A stretch of DNA of 64,000 bases from Cytophagales bacterium (GTDB lineage: Bacteria > Bacteroidota > Bacteroidia > Cytophagales > Cyclobacteriaceae), in contig DAHVFH010000124.1 of assembly GCA_027317105.1 (NCBI GenBank), positions 1-64,000 on the forward strand. Direction: 5' to 3'. Both the position numbers and the translations under genes were made by a program. Positions 35,201 to 44,872 of the stretch are shown here, one piece after another; positions within the stretch are counted from its first letter, which is position 1, and each line of letters begins with the position of its first letter. Below the pieces are notes generated by a model. That model did no database searches and was not told where the DNA came from. It saw nothing but the letters and a program-made list of their open reading frames with translations.

Positions 35201-36054
35201 ATAATTTTTATACGCCTTCCTGTATATTGATTGTATGTCCATATTTGGACATAGGCGATCTTGCTACCAACGGCAAGTGCAGTATTTGATGGCAATGTCC
35301 AAGGTGTTGTTGTCCAAGCTAGTAGATAAACATTTTCATCAGGAATGTTCTCAACAGGATTATGACTATCAAATTGTTGAAACAAGAATGACGACTTATC
35401 ATTGAATTTTAATTTAAACTGCGCCACCACCGAAGTGTCCTTCACATCCTTGTAACATCCCGGCTGATTCAATTCGTGCGAACTCAATCCTGTTCCGTCC
35501 GAAGGTGAGTAAGGCTGTATGGTGTAGCCTTTATAGAGCAAATCTTTTTGATAGAATTGTTTCAGAATCCACCACACCGTTTCGATGTAGTCGTTGTTGT
35601 AGGTGATGTACGGGTTTTTCAAATCCACCCAATAACCCATCTTCTCGGTGAGGTCGTCCCACTGATCTTTGTACAGCATCACCGTTTCGCGGCACTTCTG
35701 ATTGTAGTCTTCGATGGAAATCGTTTTCCCGATATCGTCTTTAGTGATGCCGAGTTGCTTTTCTACCTGTAGTTCTACGGGAAGACCGTGAGTATCCCAT
35801 CCGCCTTTGCGTTTCACCTGAAAGCCCTGCAACGTTTTATACCGGCAGAAAATATCTTTGACCGTGCGTGCCATCACATGATGAATACCAGGCGTACCAT
35901 TCGCTGATGGTGGTCCTTCGTAAAAGGTAAATGGTTTTTTGCCCTCTCGGTTGGAGACTGATTTTTCAAAAACCTTCTCTCGCTTCCAGAAATCCAGAAT
36001 TTCTGAAGCGACTTGTGCAAGTTTAAGCTCTTTAAATTCGTTGTATTTGCCCAC
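32290..36054 (-). CDS. ileS: Isoleucyl-tRNA synthetase, unusually long
   Basis: 1254 residues; Bacteroidota IleRS are generally shorter by roughly a hundred. The class I HIGH-equivalent is in GPPSANGTPGIHHVM (near residue 48-62), the CP1 editing domain follows (LAWTTTPWTLPSNTALAV, GTGIVHISPTFGADDF), and KMSKRKGN lies near residue 798. It charges tRNA-Ile and edits valine. Extra sequence is visible in the editing domain and between TPLPIWRT and LHRPYVD (about residues 570-680), where relatives have a short linker. No T-box or other leader RNA was recognised in the 195 bp before it. Confidence 0.96.
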   Translation of the reverse strand: MGKYNEFKELKLAQVASEILDFWKREKVFEKSVSNREGKKPFTFYEGPPSANGTPGIHHVMARTVKDIFCRYKTLQGFQVKRKGGWDTHGLPVELQVEKQLGITKDDIGKTISIEDYNQKCRETVMLYKDQWDDLTEKMGYWVDLKNPYITYNNDYIETVWWILKQFYQKDLLYKGYTIQPYSPSDGTGLSSHELNQPGCYKDVKDTSVVAQFKLKFNDKSSFLFQQFDSHNPVENIPDENVYLLAWTTTPWTLPSNTALAVGSKIAYVQIWTYNQYTGRRIKIILANSLFEKILDKTKFYEVFEVKEFVNYRNGVNKKIPYLIVSPDKDQPKFFYGERLIGLEYYQLIDYIKIFENSGEAFKVIAGDFVTTEDGTGIVHISPTFGADDFRAAKQNGIPALTLKDEAGNEVPTVDKKGKFVKEIGVKLMQGVAQYKIKTHKPLGEDDFYVKNYTDEDETNPDYKNTDVIISIILKEENKAFDVRKYEHTYPHSWRTDKPVLYYPLDAWFIKTTAKKDQLVALNKTINWKPESTGTGRFGNWLENLVDWNLSRSRFWGTPLPIWRTKASPSPALTESKKTEIIVGEISEFRNDGWYYFTPEKLAEFRNDLSAFENNRGGQGLGDKLLGILSIAVEPMSVIQKLLTIHNLNILDLNSPGIDPSGYMSYLTPAKDLIDTLDLHRPYVDNILFVCENPTNSLTKKIAYFREPDLIDVWFDSGSMPYAQWGLDKEKLKAGDSRPFGKGWEGAYPADYIAEGVDQTRGWFFTLHAIAGLLYDSVAFKNVISNGLVLDKFGEKMSKRKGNVVDPFKTLDQYGPDVVRWYMIENAPPWDNLKFDLSGIEETQRRFFGTLQNTYSFFALYANIDDFVKDEMNVVGQDKLTHLDRWIISKLQSLVEEVSSAYEDYEPTKAARAIQEFVNDHLSNWYVRLNRKRFWVGQMTEDKKAAYETLYECLLVTAQLMSPIAPFFADWLYKNLTDGIREKAKTNNTPLQFESVHHTELVKAEAKRMDKELELSMGYAQTICSLVHSIRKNSKIKVRTPLQRVLLPVLDEGFSNRIKTVEDIIKSEVNVKSIEYIDDASGLLVKSVKPNLPKLGKQYGPKMKEVSALINSLTKEEIASIEKSGKLSKGGFDLTVEDVLISSQDIPGWSVASEGSITVALDINITPELKREGIARDFVNRVQNLRKDMGLEVLDKIAIEVEKDGELATASINEFKAYICTETQALSLELKEKLDGGTEVDMDEFVMKVKLKKK

Positions 36055-36249
36055 GGTAAGAAAAAATGAGGGGGCAATTTAACGAGTTAATCGGTAATAG
36101 TTAAATGTTAAGGAGCTTATCAGTGACCGACTAATAATGATCAGCGGATTTACTTCCACCGTAGTCCGTGGTGACACAGGCCGAGGAAGAGGCCAGTTAA
36201 GGGTTCAAAATGAACCCGAATAACTAATAACTATAAACTTTTAATCCAT

Positions 36250-36705
36250 TTAGGATTGACCCACTTCATCAGTGGTGAGGTAATTGATCAACACAAAAGT
36301 GACGAGTAGTCCGGAAAAAATGCCTTCCAGCGCCACGATGAACGAAGCCATGTAGGCATTGAGGTAACGACCCATCGGCTCATTCTCAATGATGGCCTGC
36401 ATCATGCCCGGATCCAATTGCATATAAATGAACATGAAAAGAGCGAATACAACCGAACCAATCGCGCCAATGGCTACGCCAGTAACCAGCGCCCGAAAAT
36501 AATTAATATGCTGATTGTGTAATTCCTTAAATTTCTTCAACCCAAAATAGATGCCGGTAGCTAAAATAACCAAGTTGAGCATCCGCAAGGCTACGTGATG
36601 TGCCAAGCCAAGAAAATGCATGGTCAGAAAATAGATAATCAATCCGACAGCGATCCGCAGGCCATAATTTTCAGGAATGCGGTTGGGGTTATTGAAAAAG
36701 CTCAT
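36250..36705 (-). CDS. DUF4199-type membrane protein
   Basis: 151 residues with four membrane helices and a short cytoplasmic start (MSFFNNPNRIPENYGLRIAVGL). The helix pattern and the segment FKELHNQHINYFRALVTGVAIG fit DUF4199, a Bacteroidota family of unknown role, often found with glycosyltransferase genes. It precedes ileS by 195 bp, a stretch holding only a 7-bp hairpin (GGGTTCA/TGAACCC, 36201-36217). Confidence 0.8.
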   Translation of the reverse strand: MSFFNNPNRIPENYGLRIAVGLIIYFLTMHFLGLAHHVALRMLNLVILATGIYFGLKKFKELHNQHINYFRALVTGVAIGAIGSVVFALFMFIYMQLDPGMMQAIIENEPMGRYLNAYMASFIVALEGIFSGLLVTFVLINYLTTDEVGQS

Positions 36706-36920
36706 GACATGGAGGGTTTAGCTTGCCCTAATTTTCAACTTTTTACAGACACATCCAATTTTTTGAGGTCATTTTATTTTTTTATCTCAGATGAGTGTCT
36801 AAACGAAAAAACCAACTGTCTTGAAAATCTTACTGGAAAGCCTTAATCGTTATCCGTTTAGCGGTTATCGGTCAAAATTAATAGCCAAGAATACCCATGA
36901 GAGAACAGCCAAAGAAACCA

Positions 36921-37310
36921 TTAACGGCCAGTAAACGCGAAAAAATAGCTCGCGAAAAAATTCCAGAAGACAACGACTGCAATGGAAATTAGTTTAGCGA
37001 AATAAAAATTCCACTTTAGGCGATCGTGCAATAGGTAGATAATCGCATTACTGAGTAATACGCCAACGGTGGATAAGCTTAAAAATTTTACGTACTGAAA
37101 AGCCACGCTCGGATCATTACTTTCAAAAGTCCAGACGCGATTGAAAATGAAATTACTTGACGCAGCGGTCAAAAAACCACAGGTATTCGAAATATATTTG
37201 TTGAGCCTGAATTTCTCTTTGAGCAAAAAGGTGATCCCAAAGTCGATTACCATCCCCGAAAGGCCTACTACTCCGAACTTGAGGAATTTAAAAAGCAACG
37301 TTTCGGTCAT
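36921..37310 (-). CDS. GtrA-family membrane protein
   Basis: 129 residues with four helices and the GtrA pattern: FLKFGVVGLSGMVIDFGITFLL at the start and SNFIFNRVWTFES at the second helix boundary. GtrA-like proteins are thought to flip or hand over prenyl-linked sugars. It overlaps the upstream GT39-like gene by 4 bp, a fitting partner that uses polyprenyl-phosphate sugars. Confidence 0.9.
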   Translation of the reverse strand: MTETLLFKFLKFGVVGLSGMVIDFGITFLLKEKFRLNKYISNTCGFLTAASSNFIFNRVWTFESNDPSVAFQYVKFLSLSTVGVLLSNAIIYLLHDRLKWNFYFAKLISIAVVVFWNFFASYFFAFTGR

Positions 37311-38881
37311 TGGCCGGGGAGCGGGTTTACAAAAGTTCCCTTGTAGTTTTTCAGACGGTAAAAGAAAGCATACCGCATAATTTTACCCTCGCGTTTTATT
37401 TCAACGGTATCGATCGGTTCAATTTTTTCAAAATAGTTTTTCAAAAGTCCATTCGGATCATGGGGAAGATTGCTCACCGCGATATGGTAATAGTCATCTC
37501 CTTTTTTGAGTCCTCCTCGTTCCCGATTAATCCAGGCATATTTGTGGATGTCATTTAAGTCGCCTACCAAAAATAAATTACGATGAAGTCGATGCACCGC
37601 ATAAAAATCCAGGTGAGCCCCAGGAAACCATTTATTGGAAACCACATCTGAACCTATTGGCATTGTACCCTTCTTTTCTTCCCGCTCAGCAATAGTTTTA
37701 AAAGCCGTTCCGATTTGATTCCATCCATAAAGGTCTTGTGTAAAATCATATTCGCCAAAATTAGCCACATCCGAATTTTTTCCTAATTGAAAGGGTGAAT
37801 AATTAATGATGTAGAAAGCAACAACCATCAACCCAAACAAAAAATAAGCTGAAAACTTTATCCAGAAAAATACGCGTTCCCGATTCGCTGACTCTCCTGA
37901 CCAATACACAGCACCTATTAAAATTAACGCAATAAAAGCCGGGCTCGTCCAGTGGGGTAGTGTGGATCGGAAAATTGAAAAACTGGTGAACACCGCCCAC
38001 AGCGGAATAGCCATGGTTAGCAGAATTCTCGAATACTCCTTTTTGATAAAATCTTTTTTCTTAAAAAGAGCAATCAATGCAATGACAATCAATACATAGT
38101 TAACAGGATTATTATAAGCCACCTGACCAAAGATTTCCGTGAAAAAATAATCAGGGCGAATTTCTAAAGCCGGGGCGACCCGGTTGCCGTGGAAAGTGAA
38201 ACTGATGAAGTCGTTCTGCAAGTTCCAAATAAGAATGGGTGAAAGAAGAACAAAGGAAATTAAGCCCGCGAGATAAAAGGAGAACTCTTTCAACCATTTT
38301 CTGTTGAACAGGATTACAAAAACAAAAACTCCAATCCATAAAAATGCGCCTTGATATTTAGAAAGCATCGCCAAGCCGGCCACTATGCCAAACCAAATAA
38401 TTTTTTTTCTTTCTTTGGCAGTAATAATCTCTTTCGGCAGAAAATCAATCATGGCATCCAGGGCAAGAAGCCAAAAGAAAACCAGCGGTGCATCGGGAGA
38501 GAAGGAAAAGCCGCTGATGATCGAACAATAGATGGAGCCCGTAAAAAGGAAGGCCGCATATAATCCAGCTTGTGCGTCCTTGATTTTTTTACCAATTCTA
38601 AAAATATACCAGGTGCTTATTGCCGAGATTACAATGGAACCCAGGCGAAGGAAAAAGTCGTTGGTCAAAAATAAATTCAACGAAAAAAGTTGACCCAGAA
38701 TACCCACCATGGGTGGATGATCAAAATGACTCCAATCCGGATACAACGCATACGTCCAATAATAGACCTCGTCATTTCCGAGTTCCACTTGTGAGGCAAA
38801 GAATAACCGGACTATCGTAGCGATAGCGATCAGCCAAAGGACAGTCTTTTTATTTTCTTCGTGCACGGGCAGGGGAAACAA
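37307..38881 (-). CDS. Glycosyltransferase family 39-like integral membrane protein
   Basis: About 520 residues with some 10-12 helices. The first loop GNDEVYYWTYALYPDWSHFDHPPMVGILGQL has the acidic DE pair and DHPP motif of ArnT/PMT-type transferases, which move a sugar from a polyprenyl phosphate onto a protein or lipid on the outer face of the inner membrane. There is no ATG near the start; initiation is at TTG 38881 or GTG 38866. Coupled to gtrA downstream. Confidence 0.88.
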   Translation of the reverse strand: MFPLPVHEENKKTVLWLIAIATIVRLFFASQVELGNDEVYYWTYALYPDWSHFDHPPMVGILGQLFSLNLFLTNDFFLRLGSIVISAISTWYIFRIGKKIKDAQAGLYAAFLFTGSIYCSIISGFSFSPDAPLVFFWLLALDAMIDFLPKEIITAKERKKIIWFGIVAGLAMLSKYQGAFLWIGVFVFVILFNRKWLKEFSFYLAGLISFVLLSPILIWNLQNDFISFTFHGNRVAPALEIRPDYFFTEIFGQVAYNNPVNYVLIVIALIALFKKKDFIKKEYSRILLTMAIPLWAVFTSFSIFRSTLPHWTSPAFIALILIGAVYWSGESANRERVFFWIKFSAYFLFGLMVVAFYIINYSPFQLGKNSDVANFGEYDFTQDLYGWNQIGTAFKTIAEREEKKGTMPIGSDVVSNKWFPGAHLDFYAVHRLHRNLFLVGDLNDIHKYAWINRERGGLKKGDDYYHIAVSNLPHDPNGLLKNYFEKIEPIDTVEIKREGKIMRYAFFYRLKNYKGTFVNPLPGQ

Positions 38882-38949
38882 ACAATTATTTCTTTTAAAA
38901 TCTGAATGGCAATTTAGAAAAGTTATTATTAACTGGACTTACCAAAGTT

Positions 38950-39065
38950 ATGACCGTCTTTGTGAGCGCCTGCGATGGATTTGTGTGTTTGCGCGAAGCA
39001 ATCTCCTGTTCGGGGGATCGCTTCACCCCGCCCGCTGCCCCCGCTGGAACTCGCGATGACGTCAT
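38950..39065. repeat. Intergenic hairpin repeat (GAAGCAATC/GATCGCTTC type)
   Basis: An inner stem GAAGCAATC (38995-39003) with GATCGCTTC (39016-39024), one mismatch, lies inside outer arms ATGAC (38950-38954) and GTCAT (39061-39065). This matches a kind of palindromic repeat widespread between genes in Bacteroidota. It fills the gap between the GH29 and GT39 genes. Confidence 0.6.
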
Positions 39066-39090
39066 TATTTTAGTTTTGCAACATCTGTTA

Positions 39091-40533
39091 TTAATAAATC
39101 TCCACGTTCGAAATTACAGGACAAGCCTTTGAGGTTAAGATCACTATTCTGATTTTGTAGGTTTCCACTGGCTCAATTTTCAAAATTCGCTTATACCCAA
39201 TGGTTGTTGCTTTGGCCACTGTTTTCCACTGGCCATTAATCCAGGCATTAACCAAAAACAATTTTACCCGTTGACCTAATGGAATATATTCCTGAAGAAC
39301 AATGTATTTCACTAAGGAAGGATTCTTTAATTCAATTTCAAAATTTGCTGAAGTCGTCTCATCATTTGTTGACCAGTACGTTTCGGAGTCTCCATCGGTA
39401 ATCATTTTTGGTGAATACATTTCATCATTTCCTCTAAAAGCATTCGAAGTAACATCGGTATGAAGAGCCAAATTGGTTTTAAATTCCTGATCAAGGAGCT
39501 GCCTGAATCCTTTTAAAGATTGTACATCGTGTTCATTAAAAAGCCCGAGTCTGTCGGGAGGCACGTTGAGTAATAACAACGAACCTCGCCCAACCGACTT
39601 CAAATAAATTTCGAATAGTTGCTCGGGTGTTTTTACCAGCGAATCTTCTTGGGCATGATAAAACCATCCTGGACGAATGGACACATCGCATTCAGCCGGA
39701 ATCCAATGTGTGCCGTTTTCGCTTCCTTTATTCAACAATTTTTCAATCCCTCCTTTGCCCGCATACAAGGTATCAGGCGAAATCATATTCCAATTGGTCT
39801 CCCCTACTTCCCCTCGTTCATTACCTACCCAGCGCACACCAGGGCCTGCGTCACTAAAAAATATAACATTCGAATCCATGCTTCGAACCAGATTCAAAGT
39901 CGTTGGCCAATCGTAATAATTTTTTCGGTCAATTTTTCTGATTTCGCGTTTGCCTCCGTAAAACCCATCGCCTCCGTTGGCACCGTCAAACCACATTTCA
40001 AATACATCAGGATATTGAGCAAATAATTCCTTCAACTGGTTTCTGTAATAGTCCACATAATCAGAAGTGCCATAGTCTTTGTGATTGCGATCCCACGGAG
40101 AAAGGTAAATTCCGAATTTTAATCCAGCCAGTTTACACGCTTCGGCCACATCGTGTACCACATCGCCTTTGCCATTTTTCCAGCGACTATTTTTTACGGA
40201 ATGCTCCGTGTATTTGCTAGGCCATAAACAAAATCCATCGTGATGTTTGCAGGTGAGGATGAGTCCCTTGAAACCTGCTTCTTTTAGAACAGTTAACCAT
40301 TGAACCGGATCAAAAGCACTCGGATTAAAAACTGTTGGGCTTTCATCACCGTAGCCCCACTCCTTATCAGTAAACGTATTGGTGGTAAAATGTACAAACG
40401 CATTCATCTCCATACGATGCCATTGCAGCTGAGCTACTGTGGGAATTGGTAGGACAGGAGCCGGGGGCAAAACTTTTTTAGCTCTACACGAAAGGAGTAG
40501 TAATATCACTCCCAATAAGAATATTTTTTTCAT
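39091..40533 (-). CDS. Alpha-L-fucosidase (GH29), lipoprotein, with C-terminal discoidin-like domain
   Basis: 480 residues. A lipoprotein signal (MKKIFLLGVILLLLSCRAKK) places it in the periplasm or on the outer membrane. The catalytic barrel shows FVHFTTNTFTDKEWGYGDE, CKHHDGFCLWPSKYT, YLSPWDRN and the nucleophile in EMWFDGANGG near residue 183. From about residue 340 there is an F5/8 type C-like domain (ALHTDVTSNAFRGNDEMYSPKMITDGDSETYWST). It removes alpha-L-fucose from glycans. No SusC/D pair is nearby, so this is not a full utilisation locus. Confidence 0.92.
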   Translation of the reverse strand: MKKIFLLGVILLLLSCRAKKVLPPAPVLPIPTVAQLQWHRMEMNAFVHFTTNTFTDKEWGYGDESPTVFNPSAFDPVQWLTVLKEAGFKGLILTCKHHDGFCLWPSKYTEHSVKNSRWKNGKGDVVHDVAEACKLAGLKFGIYLSPWDRNHKDYGTSDYVDYYRNQLKELFAQYPDVFEMWFDGANGGDGFYGGKREIRKIDRKNYYDWPTTLNLVRSMDSNVIFFSDAGPGVRWVGNERGEVGETNWNMISPDTLYAGKGGIEKLLNKGSENGTHWIPAECDVSIRPGWFYHAQEDSLVKTPEQLFEIYLKSVGRGSLLLLNVPPDRLGLFNEHDVQSLKGFRQLLDQEFKTNLALHTDVTSNAFRGNDEMYSPKMITDGDSETYWSTNDETTSANFEIELKNPSLVKYIVLQEYIPLGQRVKLFLVNAWINGQWKTVAKATTIGYKRILKIEPVETYKIRIVILTSKACPVISNVEIY

Positions 40534-40855
40534 TTCAACTGATGTTTCTGCGATCGAATTTTATAGGTCATTCTTTGGGCAACTTTGTGCCTTGGTGCCT
40601 CTAACGCTTTTTGCAACAAAGACACGAAGCCACTAAAAAATAACTTGGAAACGTCTGTATAGCGTATCGTCCCTGAGACAGGAGACAATACTTGACATAG
40701 GATAGTTTTCCTAATCCGAATAAAAAAGTACTTTTCATTTTAACTGATGTTTCCATGATCGTATTTTATTGGTTCTACTTGTGCAACTTTGTGTCTTAGT
40801 GCCTTAGTGGCTGGAACGCTTTTCGCCACAAAGACGCGAAGGCACTAAGAAATAC
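40534..40855. repeat. 322-bp gap filled by a duplicated leader with hairpin repeats
   Basis: Two related blocks lie in tandem: 40531-40640 and 40736-40850. Each opens with the same leader (CATTTCAACTGATGTTTC / CATTTTAACTGATGTTTC) and ends in a hairpin of the CTTAGTGCC...GGCACTAAG family (copy B stem 40795-40803 with 40841-40849, inner GTGGC/GCCAC). Block A begins at the GH29 start codon, so block B is a duplicated 5' region of that gene. No coding sequence was seen in the gap. Confidence 0.75.
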
Positions 40856-42970
40856 TCAGTGGGTAACATCAGGTTTCAAAATCTGTTGAATCGCATCATT
40901 TACATTATCAACCGGAAGTTGACAGACTTTATCCCTACAGACAAAAATAATTGTTTTCCCCGGCTTAACCTCGCGCCCTTCAAAGAGTGTCAAATCACTT
41001 TTTGTTTTCGTCCCCATCGTTATGGCAAAAGGAAAATAGCGTTCATGCAATTCCTTACGGTCACTTTCCATATTTTCTCCCACAATGACTACTTCATTCA
41101 TACCCTGCGCTATCTCCGCAAATAACATTCCCCAGTTAGACATATAAACAGGTTCTGTTGTAATGATAGAAGAAAGTCTTGCAGTCATGTCAATTGCCTT
41201 TTGTTTCCAGTCATTGCGATCCAATAAAAGACCAAGATGAAAAAGATTGCGTGCCATTACCGAATTGGAAGACGGGATCACATTGTCAAACACTTCTTTC
41301 TTTTTAGCGATAAGTTGTTCGGATGTTTGGGAGGAGAAATGGAAGAAATTCTCTTGCGGATCGTTAAAGTGTTCAAGCACATAGTTTGTCCAATCTGCTG
41401 CTTTGGTAAGAAAAGTCTCATCAAACGTAACCTGGTAAAGGGAAGTATAGGCCTGAATAAGGAAAGCATAATCTTCCAGAAAACCTTCGGTGGCCGAGTG
41501 TTTATTCTTAAACGCCCGGTAAACTTTTCCTTCTTTGATCAAATTATTTTCGATGAACAAAATATTTTTTTTTGCTAACACAAGAAATTTGGGATCTGCA
41601 AAAGCTTTGTAGCAATCCACCAAACCCTGCACAGTCATGGCATTCCATCCGGTGATGACTTTATCATCCAACATCGGCCGGGGTTTTTTTTCGCGATAAG
41701 CCAGCATCATTTCTTTTGCTTTACTAATTATTTCATTGGGTTGAGGCTGATCAATCTCGCGGATCAGAATATTTCGACCGTGCTCCCAGTTTCCTTTCTT
41801 TAAGCAGTGAAAATATTCTGCTACTGGCTGCAACTCCTCACCCAGCGCTTCTTCCATTTCATCTCCCGTCCACGTGTAGAATTTCCCTTCTTCCCCTTCA
41901 CTATCGGCATCCAGCGCAGAATAAAATCCGCCTTCAGGGTGCATCATCTCCCGTTGTAGCCATCCCACCATTTCATACACAATGGTGTTGAACGCCTCAT
42001 CTTTGGATACCGAATAGGCTTCGGCATATAAACTTAACAACTGGCCATTGTCGTAAAGCATTTTTTCAAAGTGAGGGGCAAACCATTCGCTATCGACCGA
42101 GTAGCGCGAAAATCCTCCACCCAGCTGATCGTACAATCCCGCCCGCGACATTTGTTTTAACGTAAGCAATACCATATCAAGGGCCGTTTGATTCTTAACA
42201 ATGAAATGATACCGCAATAGCCACAACCAAACTGTGGGCATCACAAACTTTGGCGCCTTTTCAATACCGCCCCATTTCTTATCAAATTTTTGTTCAAGGA
42301 TTTCAAATTGCTGATTCAAATTAGCCCGATTAAAAACTTCAGTACTGCTATCTTTAGAAAATCGCTTGAGATCGCTGGTTTGCAAATGGTTGACGAGGTC
42401 ATCGGCCGACTGTGCGATCTCGTTCCGCTTTTCTTCAAAAGTCTTCGCGATTTGTGCCAACAGCCGAACCCAATTTTGAGGAGGAAAATACGTGCCTCCA
42501 TAAAAGGGTTTTTGATCAGGCGTAAGAAAAACATTCAAAGGCCATCCCCCGTTCATGCCCATCGCCTGCACCGCTTCCATATAGATTTGGTCAATGTCAG
42601 GCCGCTCTTCACGATCGACTTTGATGCACACAAAACTTTTGTTCATCACTTTCGCAATCTCCTCGTTCTCAAACGACTCACGTTCCATCACATGGCACCA
42701 ATGACAGGAGGAATAGCCAATGCTTACCAAAATTGGCTTGTCGAGCGTTTTGGCTTCGGCCAATGCTTCTGCTCCCCACTCCTGCCAGTGCACTGGATTG
42801 TGAGCATGTTGCAATAAATAAGGTGACGTGGAGTGAATTAGTTTGTTCGGCATCTTTAATTTTGAATTTAGATTAGGGGGAACATCTTGGGCGTAATTGG
42901 TGATCGCCAGCACCAAAAGAAAAGGCATTACTTTTATCAGCCGAAATTTAAGTGGCTTATTAAGAGTCAT
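40856..42970 (-). CDS. YyaL/SSP20-like protein: thioredoxin domain plus six-hairpin domain
   Basis: 704 residues, full family length. A signal-like N-terminus ([14 protein letters not shown] from the internal ATG) leads to the thioredoxin-like domain ([22 protein letters not shown], CxxC in [26 protein letters not shown]). The longer C-terminal part is an alpha/alpha barrel like glycoside hydrolases ([45 protein letters not shown]). The family is widespread and its activity unsettled. The start overlaps the end of the GSCFA gene by about 11 bp. Confidence 0.92.
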   Translation of the reverse strand: MTLNKPLKFRLIKVMPFLLVLAITNYAQDVPPNLNSKLKMPNKLIHSTSPYLLQHAHNPVHWQEWGAEALAEAKTLDKPILVSIGYSSCHWCHVMERESFENEEIAKVMNKSFVCIKVDREERPDIDQIYMEAVQAMGMNGGWPLNVFLTPDQKPFYGGTYFPPQNWVRLLAQIAKTFEEKRNEIAQSADDLVNHLQTSDLKRFSKDSSTEVFNRANLNQQFEILEQKFDKKWGGIEKAPKFVMPTVWLWLLRYHFIVKNQTALDMVLLTLKQMSRAGLYDQLGGGFSRYSVDSEWFAPHFEKMLYDNGQLLSLYAEAYSVSKDEAFNTIVYEMVGWLQREMMHPEGGFYSALDADSEGEEGKFYTWTGDEMEEALGEELQPVAEYFHCLKKGNWEHGRNILIREIDQPQPNEIISKAKEMMLAYREKKPRPMLDDKVITGWNAMTVQGLVDCYKAFADPKFLVLAKKNILFIENNLIKEGKVYRAFKNKHSATEGFLEDYAFLIQAYTSLYQVTFDETFLTKAADWTNYVLEHFNDPQENFFHFSSQTSEQLIAKKKEVFDNVIPSSNSVMARNLFHLGLLLDRNDWKQKAIDMTARLSSIITTEPVYMSNWGMLFAEIAQGMNEVVIVGENMESDRKELHERYFPFAITMGTKTKSDLTLFEGREVKPGKTIIFVCRDKVCQLPVDNVNDAIQQILKPDVTH

Positions 42971-43925
42971 CTTTATTTTTTGAAACCACGTTCAGCGTTT
43001 GTAACAATTGCCCTTGCCTTTTCAAGACTTCTTCTTTAAATGCCTGATATCGTTCCGACTGCTCATGAAAAGGTTTATGCGCCAAGTCGCGTTGGATTTT
43101 CTGCCATTCAATAATAAATTTCTTTGTCGGCTCCTCAAAGTAAGAATGCCCAAATTTCTCCCAAATATATTCCACGGCTTCATCCGTAAGGTGTAGTCGA
43201 TCGGTTTTATAAAATCGGTAATCACGAAGATCGTCTAATAAAATTTCATAAGCGGGGAAATAAGCAACATCTGAAAATTGATTGACAATCTCATGGCAAG
43301 CTAGTCTTAGAATAGATTTGCTTACTGAATTTAGTTCCAGCGTATCCTTCAAGTGCCGGACTGGACTTACCGTAAGAATGATTTTGCAATGCGGATTTAT
43401 TTTTTTGAGGGAGTCGTGAACCAATTTAAACGATTCCGAGATTTCACTTGGTGCCAGAAATTTTTTAAAAAAATTTAAGGACGGCATCTTATGGCAATTG
43501 GCAACCACTTCATTGTTCTTTTTTAGGCGATAGACAAAAGCCGTTCCATAGGTAATAATGATCTGATCCGCTTTTTTTAGAAATTGATTCGCATCGGCTA
43601 ATGAATTTTTGATTTCAATTTCTATTTCGTTTTTTAAAAAACCTGAAATGGAGGAATGAAAATGATAATTGTAGTGAACCCCTTCACTTTCCAGATAACT
43701 TTCAGTTTCAAGAGATTTTGATTGCAATCCCAAATCAAGAAGGCGATGAATAGAGATCGGGTTATATACCGTTCCAAAGGCGTTGTTCCAAACCTCAAAC
43801 CTATTATCCGCAAGGTGTTTCCCAACCGCATCAGCAAAACAAGACCCGATGGTAAAAATCTTGTCCTTCAAACCGATAGGTGAATCAGAGACCTCAGGAA
43901 CTATTTCAGTACGAAATTCTTTCAT
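42960..43925 (-). CDS. GSCFA-domain protein
   Basis: 321 residues from ATG 43925 ([12 protein letters not shown]...); a GTG seven codons earlier is also open. It shows the naming motif [12 protein letters not shown] near residue 30, then [28 protein letters not shown] and a late [17 protein letters not shown]. The GSC Ser and the D..H pair fit an SGNH-type hydrolase/acylesterase. Substrate unknown. It is coupled to the YyaL-like gene. Confidence 0.9.
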   Translation of the reverse strand: MKEFRTEIVPEVSDSPIGLKDKIFTIGSCFADAVGKHLADNRFEVWNNAFGTVYNPISIHRLLDLGLQSKSLETESYLESEGVHYNYHFHSSISGFLKNEIEIEIKNSLADANQFLKKADQIIITYGTAFVYRLKKNNEVVANCHKMPSLNFFKKFLAPSEISESFKLVHDSLKKINPHCKIILTVSPVRHLKDTLELNSVSKSILRLACHEIVNQFSDVAYFPAYEILLDDLRDYRFYKTDRLHLTDEAVEYIWEKFGHSYFEEPTKKFIIEWQKIQRDLAHKPFHEQSERYQAFKEEVLKRQGQLLQTLNVVSKNKDDS

Positions 43926-44047
43926 TAAATAATTGAAATCCTTCACCTTAGCCCTCTCCGGTGGCCGAGGAACGAGGACGGGTGAAGGTTGTTTCAGTAA
44001 AAGTATCTATTTTTAAGAAATTAACTTTTAACTAAAGTCCTTGTTCC

Positions 44048-44068
44048 ACCCTCTCCTATGGAGAGGGT
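44048..44068. repeat. Strong hairpin before xth
   Basis: ACCCTCTCC-TAT-GGAGAGGGT, a perfect 9-bp stem, ends 18 bp before the xth ATG. A related CCCTCTCC block at 43952-43959 and flanking CCTTA (43946-43950)/TAAGG (44074-44078) suggest one larger repeat of a type common in Bacteroidota. In the mRNA it could hinder translation of xth. Confidence 0.6.
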
Positions 44069-44086
44069 CGGGGTAAGGTTAAATTT

Positions 44087-44848
44087 ATGCATCTCGTCTC
44101 CTGGAATGTCAATGGTATTCGCGCCATCGTAAAAAAAGAATTTGTCAATAATGTTCGTGCTATGGCTCCGGATATGCTTTGTCTTCAAGAGACCAAAGCA
44201 AACGTAGAAGATGTGTTGGCTACCTGCGAATTGTTGCCCGAATACAAAGTCTTCGCCAACTCGTCAAAAGCTCGCAAAGGCTATTCCGGAACTGCGATCC
44301 TCACCAAAGAAGAGCCGATTCATGTTTCCTACGATCTGGGATTAGAAGATCACGATCAGGAAGGTCGCGTGATTACGGCCGAATATCCCAATTTCTTTTT
44401 AGTAACCGTCTATACGCCAAATTCAGGCGAAGGATTAAAACGCCTTGACTTCAGGCAAACTTGGGATATTTCTTTCCGGGAATACTTGCAATGGTTGATG
44501 CGCAGAAAACCCGTGATTGCCTGTGGCGATTTTAATGTAGCTCATCAAGCCATTGACCTTGCCCGACCGAAAGAAAACTACAACAAAAGTGCAGGCTATA
44601 CCCAACAGGAGATTGACGGGTTCAGCAATTTGCTAAATGCTGGTTTCGTAGATACGTTCCGCCATTTTCATCCGGAAGAAATAAAATACTCGTATTGGAA
44701 TTTTGTGATCAGCGGGCGGGAGAAAAATATTGGCTGGCGAATCGACCATTTTTTAGTGAACCCGAAATTTTTACCGAGGGTGAAAGAAGCCTTAATTTAT
44801 AATGAGTACCATGGGTCGGATCATTGTCCGGTAGGGATTAAGATTTAG
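44087..44848 (+). CDS. xth: Exodeoxyribonuclease III / AP endonuclease
   Basis: 253 residues, full length. It has LVSWNVNGIRAI (metal-binding Asn), LCLQETKA (catalytic Glu), YSGTAILTK, VYTPNSGEG, CGDFNVAH (Asp/Asn) and the closing WRIDHFLV and SDHCPVGI (catalytic His). It cuts DNA at abasic sites and removes 3' blocks in base-excision repair, fitting with AlkD elsewhere in the window. Confidence 0.95.
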   Translation: MHLVSWNVNGIRAIVKKEFVNNVRAMAPDMLCLQETKANVEDVLATCELLPEYKVFANSSKARKGYSGTAILTKEEPIHVSYDLGLEDHDQEGRVITAEYPNFFLVTVYTPNSGEGLKRLDFRQTWDISFREYLQWLMRRKPVIACGDFNVAHQAIDLARPKENYNKSAGYTQQEIDGFSNLLNAGFVDTFRHFHPEEIKYSYWNFVISGREKNIGWRIDHFLVNPKFLPRVKEALIYNEYHGSDHCPVGIKI

Positions 44849-44872
44849 GGATAGCATAAACAAGAAGTCATT

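Noticed and set aside
36055..36249. T-box or other leader RNA before ileS
   Set aside because: Only a 7-bp hairpin is visible; no specifier loop or antiterminator, and T-boxes are not expected in Bacteroidota.
42290..42817. 175-codon plus-strand ORF opposite the YyaL-like gene
   Set aside because: The minus strand carries clear CxxC and barrel motifs here; the plus frame has no family pattern.
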